Of a DNA stretch of 64,000 nt, positions 43,101 to 54,352 are shown one piece after another. The notes beneath the pieces are model-generated. The model saw only the letters and a list, made by a program, of their open reading frames with translations, was not told the origin of the DNA and did no database searches. Location of the stretch: NCBI GenBank assembly GCA_034440635.1, contig JAOTON010000767.1, positions 620,001 through 684,000 on the forward strand. Reading direction: 5' to 3'. The translations under genes and the position numbers were made by a program. Within the stretch, counting starts at the first letter, position 1. Every line of letters starts with the position of its first letter. Source of the stretch: Lepas anatifera (taxonomy: Eukaryota > Arthropoda > Thecostraca > Lepadidae).

Positions 43101-46100
43101 TACTTTTTAATGTTAACAACTTTTCGTAATGGACAATTTTAAATGTCTAGGTCAGAAAAGAATGAGCTATAAAATACCCATTATGCTTTTTATCAATTTT
43201 TTTCCTTTACTCGGGACAAAACTTGCCACGCTCATCTGACGCGCAGCATTCTCGGAGCATTGCGGTTCTCTCAGGAAAGCTTTGCAAGCTTCAACCTAAA
43301 CTCCCTAACAGGTAAAGTAAGATATTTCGCCTCAATGGTGCGCCAATTGTAAGGTCATAGAGCGGTAATTTCAGGTCACTAAATATAAGCAAATGTCTTT
43401 ACCGTCCCTCTATACAGAAACATAAAATGAGAGCTCAGATGGGGACACAAAAGCCCTGTTCCAGCTGTCAGCACAGTTTTGTCAGAAGGACCTCTAACCT
43501 CTCCTCCAGAAAAGTAACATCAGCGCCATAATCGCCTCTTGTTCGTGATAAGCAAAGGGAACTTTAACCTTTACACCATTAAACAATATTAGACTGCCAC
43601 TTCGTGCACTTTCTGTTTTTCATCAGCACAAACAGCAGGCCGTCAGCCCGTAAAACCTCTAGAACTAGTTCCCGGGGAGAGGCTACAGTCCTGTGACATA
43701 GGTGCAACGCGGCCCGCTGATTGGTGCTGACAAAACAGTGCTGACAGATGGAACAGGGCTATTGACGGCTTCGCGGACGGCTTCCGGCGCTCGGCAGCTG
43801 CCATATGAGGGGGGGTTTGAAGGCCACCAGCCGGGGTGGATCGCTCAGCACCTCTCGCGCCGTCGGGTCGTGCCGGTCAAGGACATGACTTGTCACGTGA
43901 ATGTGACACTTGTATAATGGGATGTGAGCTGAGATAGCCATGTGATATAGTACACCCAGAGACCCGCCGGTTGTTACTTTATTTACCCCAGAACTGATCG
44001 TTTGCGTGAATTTAGACCGCGTGTGGGCCCCATGGGCTCTAGCGCGGCCCTGCCCAGACGAGCAACTGCCGGCACCAGCTATTATACCCGTAGGGCATAG
44101 CCGCGCGTTTTACGTTAGTACGCCCATGAGGTGCTGTTGCTCCGGGAAGGGTAAGCATTGAAAAGAGCGTAATGTGAGGCCAGGGGGTTCCCGTGTGATT
44201 TACGGCGCTGATGACCAGTATAAAGCCCATGAATGTGCCGTATTCTCTTGCACTAAGATAAACGTATGGCGCGCCTAGTCCCGTGTTGTCTTCTCTGCAC
44301 ACGTATACTGGCCCTGCACGGTATCAGTTGACATGCCACTGTGCTGTGCGATGTTACTAAGCTGGCGCTGGCCGCGGCCGCAGGAGCCGCTGAACTCGGA
44401 GGACGACGTTAGTGACCACGAGCCGGCCGACCTCACCGAGACCTTCAACGTCATGGTCTGCCAGTACGACAAGGTAAGGCCGTGTGGTCCCGGCACTGCC
44501 GTCCGGCCTGGCTCTGGTCACTCCCGTGCGTGGCGGGAGTAGTGGCGGATCCAGGATATCCGCTGGGAGCGGCGCTGTATAACTATGGAGGGGCGCCAAT
44601 CGGGCCAGGAAGCTTAAGGTTTGGCGTGGAGAGGGGCGCCACGTTGTATCAGAGGCGTCAACACTTGCATCATCGGGAGCGACGTTTCATGGGGCGCTGA
44701 GTGGAACGATCGGGAGAGACGCCGGCGCTAGGTGTATATGGCAGTAGGGTAGCTCTGCTCCAGTGTGTAGGTGGCAGCAGCACGATCAAGCTTCTGGATG
44801 GATGGGGGGGCCGAAGGAGCAGTTGCCCCTGCCCCAGTGGAGCACACCGCCCTCCCCCCCTAAAGCTGACCCGTCACTTAAACCTCGTTTCTACCCCTTC
44901 CCTTAGGATGCAAGTATTGCTAGTATTGTAGTATTGGCTCCCCTTCGATGCCATTTGATGCCGCCCCACTGTACCCCATGGTAGAGCGTATCTTTAGAAA
45001 GGATCCCTTGGCCTAAGTGGTGCTCCCTCCCTGGTCGGAGTGTCCCCCTCGCCACTCCGGTTGAAATTCCCGGATGCGCCTTTGATCAATTATTAAAATC
45101 ATTTATATTATGGATGTCGTAACAGGAGGGAGACGAAATTGCGGTCTACTGGGCGAGCAAGAGAGGTATTTCCCCACAAAACTTTGGGTCTCATTAAAGT
45201 TTGTTTTCTACTTTTCACATGTTCAATGAATGCACACCTTTGTCAACGTTCCCAATTTATATTAATTAGAATTAGAATACATGACTGATTAGCTTTTGAA
45301 GAAGGTACGATGAGTTGCTCATAAGTCTACGCTCATCCCCGTCTTCTTCCGCTGACAATTGCGGAGCCAATTATACCATGCCGCGAGCTACGTGATTTCC
45401 CTTAAATATTCCTCAAATCCAGGTTCTTTGGGGTCGCATTCGTTTACTTCCCCCCTCCCCCGCGGGAGGGTTGTGCCCTAAAAGTGTTCCCCTTCGGTCG
45501 AGATCTCTAGCCACCCCCACTGACAGTGGTGCGCATTTATTACAATTGGACTGGAATAAACCAAACACAAAGGGTGTGCAGAGAAGAGAGAAAAACTCGG
45601 GTAGAGAAACGTATCTGTAGCATGGCGTCCTTCTGCTTTGAAGAAACCACATGTGATAACATCTATCTTCTGATAAAGGAACGCCTTTTCACTGCTGTGA
45701 TATTATCCTTGAAACATTTCGCATGTGAAAGGACGAACATGTCGTGGGTTTTTGCCAGAAGTATATAAGCGAAATGAATGCGCTCTTGCAAACGCAAACA
45801 GGCGTATTAGAAAAGATCCTTTCCCTATCTTGTAGTATGGTAAAAGTAAGCTAGCTTGTTCATACCAGACACGGTAGAAAAGTCTTGTTCTGGCAAAACG
45901 ACGTATATTGCGCAACTGTATTTTTGCCGTGGCAGCGGTGCTCGATTTCCTTGCATGTCACGAGCGGAAACGTCCATTAACGTCCTTTTGTCCTCAAAGG
46001 TCTAGACATACGTCCGACTACCATGGCTTTCCTCAAATATGGTCTGGAGGGAAATGGTACTTCCACCGGTGCCCTCATTTTTCGGAAGAGCGGTTTACAG

Positions 46101-47798
46101 CTTTCTTAGATGATTCTCCTCGAGACTATTCGAATGGTAAAAAGCCTAAGTTCGAGAGAAAAATCGATAGGTCTCATGGCCCTTGGATGACAGATTTTTG
46201 GGGAAGCAATCTAAACGACACCAGTAGACCTTTATTTGTTCCTGGGGACGATCTCAGCAAGACTGGTAGTCAATTGTGTGCCGTCAGCTAGTGTTTTGCT
46301 CATCTCTTGCGCCCCCAGCTAGTGTAAGGACGAAGCTCACATTTCCTGTAATGGACGTACACTTTTCTCGGTGCCTTTGTGAGCAGTAGTGAGTTGTTGA
46401 TTACGGTGATGATTTCTGCGCTTTGGTGCCATCTGTTGTCCAGTCCTGGAACATACCTTCACTAGGTGTTTCTTACCAGGTTTGGATGTCCCACATTTGC
46501 ATAATCTGCAAATACAACAGCGGTAAATTGTTCTGTCCGTAATTGATTCCCTATCGTGTTTGGGAGGAAAATAGTGTGTATTTGTTGCGTGTGTTTTATT
46601 TTCTGCTTGTCCGGTCTTGTCCGGGTGTTAAACCATAGTTTTCTCGTCTTGTGAGCAATTAGCTTTTACTGGATTTGTCCTGATTTTTCCTGTGCAATCC
46701 AGGATTTCTCCTGGATTGTCTGAATACCCAAAATCAATAACACGATTACTTTATTTCGTAGTGGTAATAACTGCACCTCAATGCATGATCAGATCCGGTT
46801 CATTTGTTGTAGGGCCATGTATCTCCGATTCACGTGTTCGCTGGTGTGCACCAGTTTTGCGAATCTGCGGGTATTTTCCGAAAGTTTGGGTGTGACTTGA
46901 TGGATCTAGTCACACCCCTGCGGCCACAGCCGGCGTCGGCCTTCAAGTACCCGACAGGAGCGCTCGGCCCCAGTCGGCTCCAGGCCTGAAAAGACACAGT
47001 ATAATGGTAAAGGTGTATTTATTGGGACCCCGCTTACGGTCAGTTACCGACAATTTCCCAATCACACAAGTGAAAGATCTATGCTAGTGCGGTCTCACTG
47101 CAGCGGAGAGTTCTACCAGTGGTGCAGTGTCCTGGACTCGTCATGTTTATCAGTGTGCAGTGCAGTGCGGCGACTCCCAGTAGTACTGATGGCGCGGCGG
47201 CGCGTCTCTCTCGGACCGTGCGCTGGCGCGGCTGTGGAGTGGCGGTGGTGCTGGGGCAGGGTCCCCTCCGGTGCCTGACCTCGGCGTCAGCTGCGCTGGT
47301 GCCAATCAGGCCGGGAGACCGGCGTGATTGGCTGGAGACCCACGGGAACCACCGCCCAACAGCCTGCGGCTCCAGACACCCGCCGGGGCCGCCGCCCTCG
47401 CCCACTCACTGATGAGACCACTGTCCTAGCCGCGCGCCGCAGCGGCAGAGGGGACGGAGCCGTGCCTGAGGATGCTGGCTGCCCCTGCTGAGTGTTCCAT
47501 CCCGTCCTGCCTGCCCCGCATCCACTCGCCTGCCACGTGTGCGGCAATGTTCTCAATGGCTCGTTACGCTGCCAATGTAGCCGTTTGTTGGCACATTGTG
47601 TTCTACAACGGTCGATGGCGCGCCGCCATTCAATCGGAAGCGTTTGCCGTCCAATCAGCAGTTGCTGATGAGCTAATTTGTTGCCGTCAGATCACGCGCA
47701 GCAGAAACAAGTGGAAGTTCCACCTGAAGGACGGCATTATGAACCTGGACGGCAAAGACTACATATTCCAGAAGGCGGGCGGAGACGCCGAGTGGTGA
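34010..47798 (+). CDS. GTF2A1: TFIIA large subunit precursor (alpha/beta), six exons found, 5' exon missing
   Basis: TFIIA stabilises TBP on the TATA box. The precursor is cut into alpha and beta chains by Taspase1. Exons 34010-34184, 34485-34684, 36829-37012, 41265-41785, 44384-44473 and 47691-47798 join in phase and give about 425 residues. The N-terminal four-helix part is clear (FFLDEGVDEQVLQELKQLWE, SKLNQSRAVD; human has FLDDGVDEQVLMELKTLWE). The middle is Gln/Ala-rich. An acidic region with QLDGPGDTSDSDDDD precedes EPLNSEDDVSD (identical to human) and the beta barrel NKWKFHLKDGIMNLDGKDYI ending DAEW, the family's usual last residues. The first short exon with the start codon was not found. 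Introns of 2-4 kb hold many repeats. Confidence 0.9.
34485..34684 (+). CDS. GTF2A1: GTF2A1 exon 3, Gln/Ala-rich region
   Basis: Follows TCTGTGTACAG. The phase from the previous exon selects AAQRNAAAVAAAQRSAQQQ, then QSLVPIQITIPPQTPGG. Ends in phase 0 at CAG|GTCTGA, a weak donor. Confidence 0.75.
34735..35725. mobile_element. AGGTCA-rich dispersed element with palindromic ends
   Basis: The left end has GGGCATCGATGCCC and the right end GGGGGCCATCGATGGCCC. The inside is dense in AGGTCA/TGACCT (five AGGTCA within about 50 bases near 34870-34920). A clear second copy lies at 51838-52205. The right-end segment CATAATTTCGGAGTTAGAGG is duplicated at 35678 and 35718. No coding capacity was seen. It sits in a GTF2A1 intron. 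Confidence 0.65.
36209..36309 (+). mobile_element. 5'-truncated SINE insertion with 14-bp target duplication
   Basis: TTTTATAAAGTTGA occurs at 36209-36222 and exactly again at 36296-36309. The 73 bases between carry GGCGACGCCATATGACT and GTGCGTCGATAAACCCCAAC, the tail shared with the SINE at 60285-60468. Perfect direct repeats of this length indicate target-primed retroposition. Confidence 0.85.
36588..36742. mobile_element. 155-bp hAT-type MITE next to GTF2A1 exon 4
   Basis: Ends CAGTGGCGGACCTAGGAC and, on the minus strand, CGGTGGCGGATACAAGGAC. Flanked by GGTACCGT (36580-36587) and GGCACCGT (36743-36750), 7 of 8 identical. It ends 86 bases before the exon 4 acceptor. Confidence 0.75.
36829..37012 (+). 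CDS. GTF2A1: GTF2A1 exon 4
   Basis: Follows GCGAGTCCGGCAG in phase 0: VPVSAVQSGLAGQHLQTIL, then ALPPEIASSMLQQQLNDAL and a short Ala/Val stretch. Ends in phase 1 at GGCG|GTGAGT. The composition fits the variable middle of TFIIA-alpha. Confidence 0.72.
37013..38984 (+). other. GTF2A1 intron 4, left part, with a GC-rich patch
   Basis: The patch at 37737-38170 is very GC-rich and open in several frames on both strands (Ala/Arg/Pro-rich). It could be an extra TFIIA exon, but exons 4 and 5 already join in phase without it and no frame shows a conserved motif. The rest shows nothing. Confidence 0.4.
38985..39735 (+). repeat. 26-bp minisatellite, about 28 copies
   Basis: The unit contains TGTTGCTATGTGGGAGTGTG and changes by single bases between copies. 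Because 26 is not a multiple of three and the unit lacks stops, all three plus frames stay open for over 100 codons as Cys/Val/Leu-rich repeats. It lies in GTF2A1 intron 4. Confidence 0.97.
39999..40562 (-). CDS. Hypothetical 187-codon frame in a GTF2A1 intron
   Basis: A single continuous minus-strand frame with a polar, Arg/Ser/Asp-rich composition (DVSDFDDNHFDTIPDPLP near the start). No domain is recognised, and a plus-strand frame overlaps much of it. It could be a transposon-derived fragment or chance. No promoter or splice context supports it. Confidence 0.2.
   Translation of the reverse strand: MSLVTDRAEVAERARRQQRTQPEDRRNNTDVSDFDDNHFDTIPDPLPLSKSHSKLKKGDGPTSSHIHALSFLGQPELQPAGTGRNSITSQTANLQQQFLAEFSSRTACDPVLFKPGSCRRLMMRLRAGSGSDRSCMTDKVFRREHDPAVSAVKSTAAWLLDKSTSTTKHRSLQSRDGTDRETSCTTA
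41265..41785 (+). CDS. GTF2A1: GTF2A1 exon 5, acidic region with two Taspase1-like sites
   Basis: Follows CCGTTCCGCAG in the phase left by exon 4. It contains GQLDGCGDSPDTDSD (Gln codon at 41351) and RQLDGPGDTSDSDDDD (Gln codon at 41657), then a long Asp run ending EEDQGQEE. Ends in phase 0 at GAG|GTAAGG. Human TFIIA has one such QVDGTGDTSSEED cleavage site. The 100 residues between the two sites are Gly/Ala/Arg-rich and could hide an unrecognised intron. Confidence 0.8.
41786..44383 (+). other. GTF2A1 intron 5
   Basis: 2.6 kb of intron. 42125-42290 is rich in GACTC/GAGTC motifs, and 42640-42745 has a CCCCCA-rich patch. No exon or transposon ends were recognised. Confidence 0.5.
44384..44473 (+). 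CDS. GTF2A1: GTF2A1 exon 6
   Basis: Thirty codons after GCGGCCGCAG: EPLNSEDDVSDHEPADLTET then FNVMVCQYDK. Ends at AAG|GTAAGG. Confidence 0.95.
44546..45085. mobile_element. Possible longer member of the GGCGGATCCAGG family
   Basis: Left end TAGTGGCGGATCCAGGAT; right end, on the minus strand, CAAAGGCGCATCCGGGAA. GGGGCGCC motifs occur inside as in the 60478 element. No clean target duplication was found, so boundaries are uncertain. Confidence 0.4.
45086..47690 (+). other. GTF2A1 intron 6, right part
   Basis: No recognised feature. Reading frames near 45908-46291 and 47119-47412 lack conserved sequence. Confidence 0.4.
47691..47798 (+). CDS. GTF2A1: GTF2A1 exon 7, terminal, beta-barrel
   Basis: Follows TGTTGCCGTCAG: ITRSRNKWKFHLKDGIMNLD then GKDYIFQKAGGDAEW and TGA. 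Nearly identical to the invariant C-terminus of TFIIA-beta. Confidence 0.97.
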   Translation: MTRSRNKWKFHLKDGIMNLDGKDYIFQKAGGDAEW

Positions 47799-50437
47799 GC
47801 CCGGACGCCCCGCCGCTAGACTGTTGACGCGTCGTTGGGGGAGTGACGGTGGGCACGTGTAATTCGCATTTGGCGATACCAGGTTTCCGAGTGTGACAAG
47901 TGTATCGCTAGAATGGCCGGGTGTCGTGATATTGGACACAGCGCCGGTTCACGGAGGGGAGACACTTCCGAGTATACACTGACTGTTTTTGTTACGATGA
48001 GCCAAGCGAAAACCGAAGGCGCAGTCTCATGTATAACCGAGCTGAGAAGCTTCCAGATGGGCCGAGTGCGCCCGGCGTTAAGTGCTGGAGGCTCTATCCA
48101 GGCGAACCTTGTTGTATGTCACTGTGGGGCCGATAGTGATTTCAGTGGCGCACGGTTGCCACACATTGTATGTTTATCGCGACACGCGGGGGTGTTGCAC
48201 AGAGTATCAAAGCTGGGCGCCGTGTGCGCGGTACGGCGCGGCTGGGCGATGCGCGGCCGGCCGATCTCTTCAAGCCTGGCTGGCGTGTCCACACGCAGTT
48301 GGCGTTGTTGACTGGGTGTGCACCCGTCGCTGTTGTCTGCCGACATCGAAAGCCTGCAGCCAGCTGCGGTGCTAGTGCCGGTAGTGCACGCCACTGTCCC
48401 CACTTCGAAACGGAGGCGCCGCGCGCTGTGAGCTTGCATCGACAGCACCCATTAACCGCATCTCACTAGGTGTCGTGTGTGTGAGTGTGTGTGTGTGGGT
48501 CCCGGCTGGAGTGTGTCCGCTGCGGGTGTACCGTGCCTTGCTGTTGTATCGGCTGGGCGTGGCAGCTCCGCCACGTCCGGGGAGCCGTTTGGCAGGGCCG
48601 CGCGCCTCTGGCCGCTCCGACCTCACTGGTGAGCGCCGCCGCCGCCGCGTGTCGCTGCTGTCGCGGGTCGGACCAGCGTGGTCGCCTCCCGCTCCACTGT
48701 CTGTGTCAATAATAATCCGAATTGTCACGCATACTTCGCGTTTGTAATGGCGACGAGACTGCGGCCCGTGGAAGCACGGTTTTTTACTCTGGTCAGACCG
48801 GAAAAGAGTAGTCTACTGGTGTAACCAAAACCACGACCATACCGGGCTAGCCTAGCAGTTAGCCTAAACTCCTGGCCGGGACTGCATGCACCGTGGGATT
48901 AGATCCCCCCCCGAGTTCCGGCTGGCTCGGTGTAGCCTTTGGGGAGGTACCTTCAGCAGCCGGGCCCAGTCGGCCAGCGACCTAGTGTTAGCTGTGTTAA
49001 ACCAATGGAGCTTTGTAAGGGTCACTAGGCTGTTTCAGCATAAGTGCGGCTATCCGAACTGGGCTCAGGTTACTACCCCCTGCTCAAAAGAAAAAAAAAA
49101 CAAAAATGACGCTGATTGGACCAGTGCAAATGTAAGCACGAGCCGTTGAACCAACGTTTCACCTGGCACATATAGTCTTGGCAGCTGACGTGCCTTAAAA
49201 CTCCAATCGTCAAAACCAACGGTTCAGGTCGCAAGATTGGAAACAACACCCTGGAGATGGTGTGGGGTGGTTTCAAGCCAGAGTGTGAAACTGTTGCCAT
49301 AGACAGGGAATAAGAAATGCCCTGCTTGAAGTTACCTGTTTCGCCTGAGTAAAGTAAGTAGCGTAAAGTACCTGTCTTTTACTTCATTGCAACGGAAACG
49401 TCGCCCGAGGGGGGCATTGTCTGTGCGTGCTGCCGTCCGTTTGAGACGATGCCCGCTTTACGGTCATTTGAGCGCGTACCCTGAACGGTACTCCTGGGAG
49501 GTCGCGCGCCGGCGGAGAGGGGTCCCCACTGCACCGGGACGCGGAGAGGGGTCCCCACTGAACCAGGACGCTGCGCGTCTCAGAGTGCAATGTGCGTAGC
49601 AAGGCCAGCGGGTACTCACCGGAAAGATGAAGCACTTCTCTCCCGTCATGTCAGTCGTCCCAGAGGAAGGGGTGGGGTTGGCTGAAGACTGGGTGTGTGT
49701 ATAAGATAATCTATTATTTTCTTTGTTGGCTGGAAAACTATTTGAAGAGAGTATATCCGGTTACTATCGGTGAATCGTTTTTCCAGTTTGTCGATCTTGA
49801 CAGGTGGCTCGTCATGGCATGGAGACGTGCAGATACCTCTGCAATAACCAATGTTTTGGGGCGATATGCAGTATACAAGCTTTAAAAGTAACGAGACTGA
49901 AACGAATTGGGAGATGTTTAAAGGCGTAAACTATCCGTCCAGTTTGTCATTTTGCTTATAATAAGAAGTCTTAAACAAATGTATGTTTATTTCGAGTTTG
50001 AAACGAATATGACGCCACCATTTGATAAATAGGTATACCGGAAATCCCCGGGTTTGGGATGTGCTTTATCTCAGAACCCATCGTTTGCGGAGAAACAGCT
50101 TGTACTTGAGCGGGTTTCGAACCCCAGCTTCCATGCGTGGAGCTGGTATAGTCTATGGATCCGCCAGTCAGCTGACAGGCCCAAAGAGGGGCGGAGTTGA
50201 GGAGATATCGCTGCGCGCAAAAAGCAGTACGCTTATGAAGAACTGTTTTTTCGTAAACGGCGTGTTCTGGGAGAAACAAAGTGAAACGAGAGATTTCAGC
50301 ATACTCCACGTGACTGGCACCTCGGTTTGAATCCCATTCCGGTGCCGTATTCCCTTCAGCGCATCCGTTTTTTTGGGGGGAATCGGAGCCTCACTAAACT
50401 CATCAAGGGACTTGTCACGGAGACCCCGACCCCACCA
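47799..50437. other. Intergenic, 3' of GTF2A1
   Basis: Contains a short GT run at 48474-48500 and a local duplication of GCGGAGAGGGGTCCCCACTG near 49510-49560. The segment around 48845-48910 (CTAGCCTAGCAGTTAG then GGGATTAGATCCC) and one at 50318-50335 (GGTTTGAATCCC) resemble pol III boxes but are not convincing. No gene was seen. Confidence 0.4.
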
Positions 50438-50439
50438 TC

Positions 50440-50690
50440 ATAACGAGCAGCTCTCGCAATGTCGGGTTATTTTAGTAGTCAAAGTCGAGCGTCCCACAAA
50501 GCACAGGGACGGCCGCCTCGCCCAGGCTACCCTATCACCAGTCAGTCGACCTAGGTTGGGTAAATATTCAGCGCCGGAGCGTATCAGGGGAGTCGATCCC
50601 AAGTCTGCACACGTTCTGTCACTGCATGTCCCTGAGCAGCGAACCCGAGCCCAACGCTCTACCAACTGGGCTACCGCGGCGGTAAATTGC
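50440..50690 (-). mobile_element. tRNA-derived SINE
   Basis: On the minus strand the head reads GCGGTAGCCCAGTTGGTAGA (A box) and, about 75 bases later, GGGATCGACTCCC (B box). The conceptual peptide AVAQLVERWA seen across the head is a well-known translation artefact of tRNA-like repeats. The body continues to about 50440. It is too divergent to be a functional tRNA. Confidence 0.75.
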
Positions 50691-51837
50691 ATTGCGCGAT
50701 GAGATACCTAGTACCTACCAAAGGTTCTGGCTCCAAATGCTAAAAAATTGATATTTTTGCCTGAAAATAATATTTCAAAGTCGTTCTTCCTCGTCTTTAT
50801 TTTAATGGTGGATGTGACATGCAGGGGCGCCGGAATTTTCGCAGGGGGGACGGACCCGGGCTGGTGCTGACCGGGGAGGCGAATTTTGAGCATATTCGGT
50901 ACCTGACAGCATTAATGACGATTGACCCAAAATGTTTTGGGGGGTAGGCCCTTAATTCTGCTACTGTTCGGCATTTTCAGGCACTGGTCGGCCCAGTAAT
51001 AGGACGGAATAGTATTCCAATCGAATGGAACTGCGTGTGACAGGATGATTCATGGACAGCTCATTTCGGGAAGGTAGTATCAACCCCCACAAAAATACAT
51101 TGAGCTCAGTTCCTGAGTTTGCGCTTATTCGATGTCAACCCCCATCGAAGGGGCCTTGGTCGAGGTAAACAGTGCGCAGTCAGACCTCGTCCGGCCTTCA
51201 GCTAGCAGTTGACTAAGTGGTCCACTATCCTCCACTCGCTCGATTGCCTCAGGCCATAAACTGAGCCCTGCAGCCCGTGGGCGACCCTCCGGCGCTGGCC
51301 TCAAATTCAGCATTTACCGACCTGCACGCTAACAGCACTAAATGTTATGCGGTTAGTGTGAATATGCGGCTATAATTTCCGACCCGGGCTTATTAAGCAA
51401 ATGGAGGCATACTCGCGGGGTACTATCACGGCACTCCATTAAGCGGGGAGTTGCATGTTCGAACATTTAAATGTTTAATGTACAAATGTATGTAGTGCGC
51501 AACAGTTCGAATGTTCATTTTCCGTGACGTCTTGAAGCTAGCAGACACCGTACCGGTTCCGGGAGCATACGGTCGCTCCGTCTCACCCTGGGGGGGCGCC
51601 GGGTCAGCTAAGCAGGAGGCGGCACTCTCCGTAATGATGCGTGGGCTTGGTTTCGTTATCGATCTGAGCAGATGCTAATCCCAAGTGCGTGCCTACTCGT
51701 GTGGGCGTCAAAAATGCAGGACTGGACGAACGCCAGTCCCCGAAAATAGTCGGACCAGAAATGTGGTCAAAGTTAATAAGGTGAAGTGCATCGCTAGTCT
51801 CCTCCAGTACGGCTGTTAACCCTCGCCGCAATAGGGG

Positions 51838-52205
51838 CATCGATGGCCCCCTCAAGGCTTTTTCCGAATAACAGGTTTTTCTTCCGAATTCAGGTTTATC
51901 CGAAATAAGGTTTTTCCCATCATCCTTGAAATTTTTACCGCGGGCCACACTAGGTCAGGTCACCAGGCGAAGTCAAGCAAGGCCACCTCACTTCAACTTT
52001 TGAGCTCTGCCATAGCTACATTTCCTAGCAGATCGATTTGAAACTTTTTACACTTGATGACCCCTCCGGGGTCTACAAAATTTATATCCGGGATTTTTCG
52101 ATTTGGTGACCTGAGGTCAGGTAACGAGGTGACCTCTCCCATTGAGAAAAACATGGGAAATGCTGCCTTATGATCGAAAAGTCTCAAAATTGACATCATT
52201 CTCGG
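51838..52205. mobile_element. AGGTCA-rich dispersed element, second copy
   Basis: Starts at GGGGCATCGATGGCCCCC and follows 34757-35130 closely, including GGTCAGGTCACCAGGCGA, GATCGATTTGAAACTT and GGGATTTTTCGATTT. It is truncated on the right. Confidence 0.8.
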
Positions 52206-52624
52206 ATTCTGCAGCCACGTTTACCCTGGCAGATAAAAATTTGGGTCAATATTACTGCCAGCTGATTTATGACCACATTTTGGAGGCCGCTGGCCCATAG
52301 TGCAGTGGTGCGTCAGACAACGCCTGTTGCGCTATGCGGCGCTGCTCAGGTGACTTAGTGGCCGGTAGCATAATGTAAAAACGAGCATTGATTCACCACG
52401 CAAGCAGATGCTTTAAACGTCACTTGGCAGGGCCGCAGAAGCGGGTGGCACCGCATGTTGCCCAGATGCTCCAAATTCCACAACAGTTTTAGGTACATTT
52501 TACTCGCATGCCTTCGATGGACACATCCGAGGCTAGAAAAATGGATGCATTTTCCCGGAGCAGACCTGTTTTATCCCGACATAAATTCATTTTCCCGAGA
52601 GAAAATGGCTTCTGGGGTTGCATA

Positions 52625-52637
52625 GGAGAGAGAGAGA

Positions 52638-52678
<41 letters not shown>

Positions 52679-52746
52679 GAGGGAGGGGGGGGGAGGAGAG
52701 AGAGAAGGAGGCGAGAGAGAGAGAGAGAGGGAGAGAGAGAGAGAGA
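52625..52746 (+). repeat. (GA)n microsatellite with GT and G-rich interruptions
   Basis: AG/GA dinucleotides interrupted by TGTGTGTGTG and a GGAGGGGGGGGGAGG run. Frames across it encode artefactual Arg/Glu or Ser/Leu repeats. Confidence 0.95.
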
Positions 52747-53402
52747 ATGTCTGTCCAGTGCACGGCTGGAGAGTTGTGGTTTTTGGCACGAGAGTCGGGT
52801 GCCATCCCTGAGTGGAAGAGTTATTTGTACCTCAATGGGTACAAGTCTATGTTTTGAAGAAAAAAACAAACTGGTAAGCTATTCAATCATTTGCTTCCCC
52901 AAGATTTTCCCCACTTATGCTGGTAAGTCTTTTTTCTAACCTCTCGTTCTCATTTGCCCATGGTTACTGGAAGAACAGTCCTAGCGAGCATCAGAGGCTC
53001 CAAGGGACCAGATGGGAAGATAGGGCATGGAGCAGGGCTTCCTGCCAAGCCGCCACTTTGCTGAGTGGAGGAGGAGGCGGGATGGGTGCTCTGGGGATGG
53101 ACGTGTTGCCCTGGTAGCGAAACGAGGAAACTCCCAGCCCATGTCTCATCCTGCGGAAGAACACAGCAAAACATCTGAGCTGCACCCGTTTCAACACTTT
53201 CCCGATATTTTCGGCTTCACCTGCGGTGTTCAGCTATAACGGGGAGCTGTAAAACATCGCCTTTGTTGGCATTCGTCAGATCGCGTGCCCAGACGTGCTG
53301 TGAGGGGTCGGCTATGCCTGAAAGCGCCATGGCTAGCGCGCGGGGCCGGGGATGGACCACCACTAGGACCTTAACAGAATAGCTTGGGAAATCAATTTGC
53401 AT

Positions 53403-53632
53403 CCAATCCTGGATGCAAAATGGAGCAAATACATTGCGACTATATATTCAGGCACTGCCTTTCGTCAGAGTCCTCATAATACAATATGCGAAAACATAAG
53501 TTCGTGCTCATAGTGTGAGCTCTCACAATGAAAAATAATTAATGTTTTTACCTGTTGTATTATCAGGATTCTGATGAAGTGATGTACCCAAATATATAGT
53601 TGCAATGTATTTGCTCCATTTTGTATCCATGA
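53403..53632. mobile_element. Foldback element, about 100-bp inverted arms
   Basis: The left arm starts GATGCAAAATGGAGCAAAT. The right arm on the minus strand starts GATACAAAATGGAGCAAAT. Similarity continues through ACATTGC.ACTATATATT, GTCAGAGTCCT / ATCAGAATCCT and ATAATACAA, leaving a roughly 25-40-base loop. No clean target duplication was found. Confidence 0.75.
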
Positions 53633-53818
53633 TTCGAGGAGGCAGGCCATTATATGTCTTATCGACTAATAACCACGCTCCTCATCTCAGCATTGCGGAG
53701 TTTATCAACTTTTAAAGCATACTCCATGGTTCCGTTTATTCTATTCGAATTGCGCACTGCATAGCTAAAGGAAAGAGAAAAGGGAAATAATCTAAAAGAA
53801 GGTCTACCTCAGGCCGTA

Positions 53819-54352
53819 ATGAAGCCTGTCCTCGACGGTTTGGTTCCCTCTACATTGCGATACTGTATTAGTGTCTACGGAAATGGAAGTGAGCAATGTA
53901 TGACCCACGTACCGACAATTATTAACTTAACCGCAAGAGTGTGTACACAGGGTAATAGAAGAATGTGTAATAAGTATTTACACAGGGTAATAAGAGTGTG
54001 TACAAGCTGTCCCAAGCGCGACCACATCAGTGACGCTGTTCGCAGTTTGGGGTGGCTTTCTGCTCGTAAGCTTGCATTTTACCACCTCCTCTGCCTCCTG
54101 AAGCGCATCTTGCTCAATAGAGAACCGATTGTTTTGCCCAGAATGTTATTACTCATGCAGCAGGGTCAAGCTAGGGAGCGTAGTGCCAGCCGTGATGCCG
54201 ATCTGTTATTACCGCGAATCAGGACTGAATCCGGAATACGGCGGTTTAGCTACCGAGCTGCTTCGAAATTCAATGCGTTGCCTCTACTTTTAAGAGACAG
54301 TCCCCTCTCAGTTTTGAAAGCGAAAGTCCGATGCCGGCTACAATCTGCCTGA
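53819..54352 (+). mobile_element. LINE C-terminal coding fragment (CR1/Jockey type)
   Basis: A 177-codon frame: PSTLRYCISVYGNGSEQ, then DHISDAVRSLGWLSARKLAF, then RIRTESGIRRFSYRAASKFN and LPLLLRDSPLSVLKAK. This H-x-S-D ... L-x-W-L-S-x-R-x-x ... F-x-Y-R-A ... W/F-N-x-L-P order is the region after the reverse transcriptase in many non-LTR elements. A short internal duplication around GTGTGTACACAGGGTAATA (53938-53998) inserts extra residues. No RT core lies upstream, so it is 5'-truncated. Confidence 0.75.

Noticed and set aside
50100..50340. tRNA-like motifs GGTTTCGAACCCC and GGTTTGAATCCC
   Set aside because: No matching A box or acceptor stem; at best old SINE fragments.
53403..53632. Hammerhead ribozyme
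   Set aside because: CTGATGA and CGAAA-like pieces occur, but not together with the required stems in one arm.
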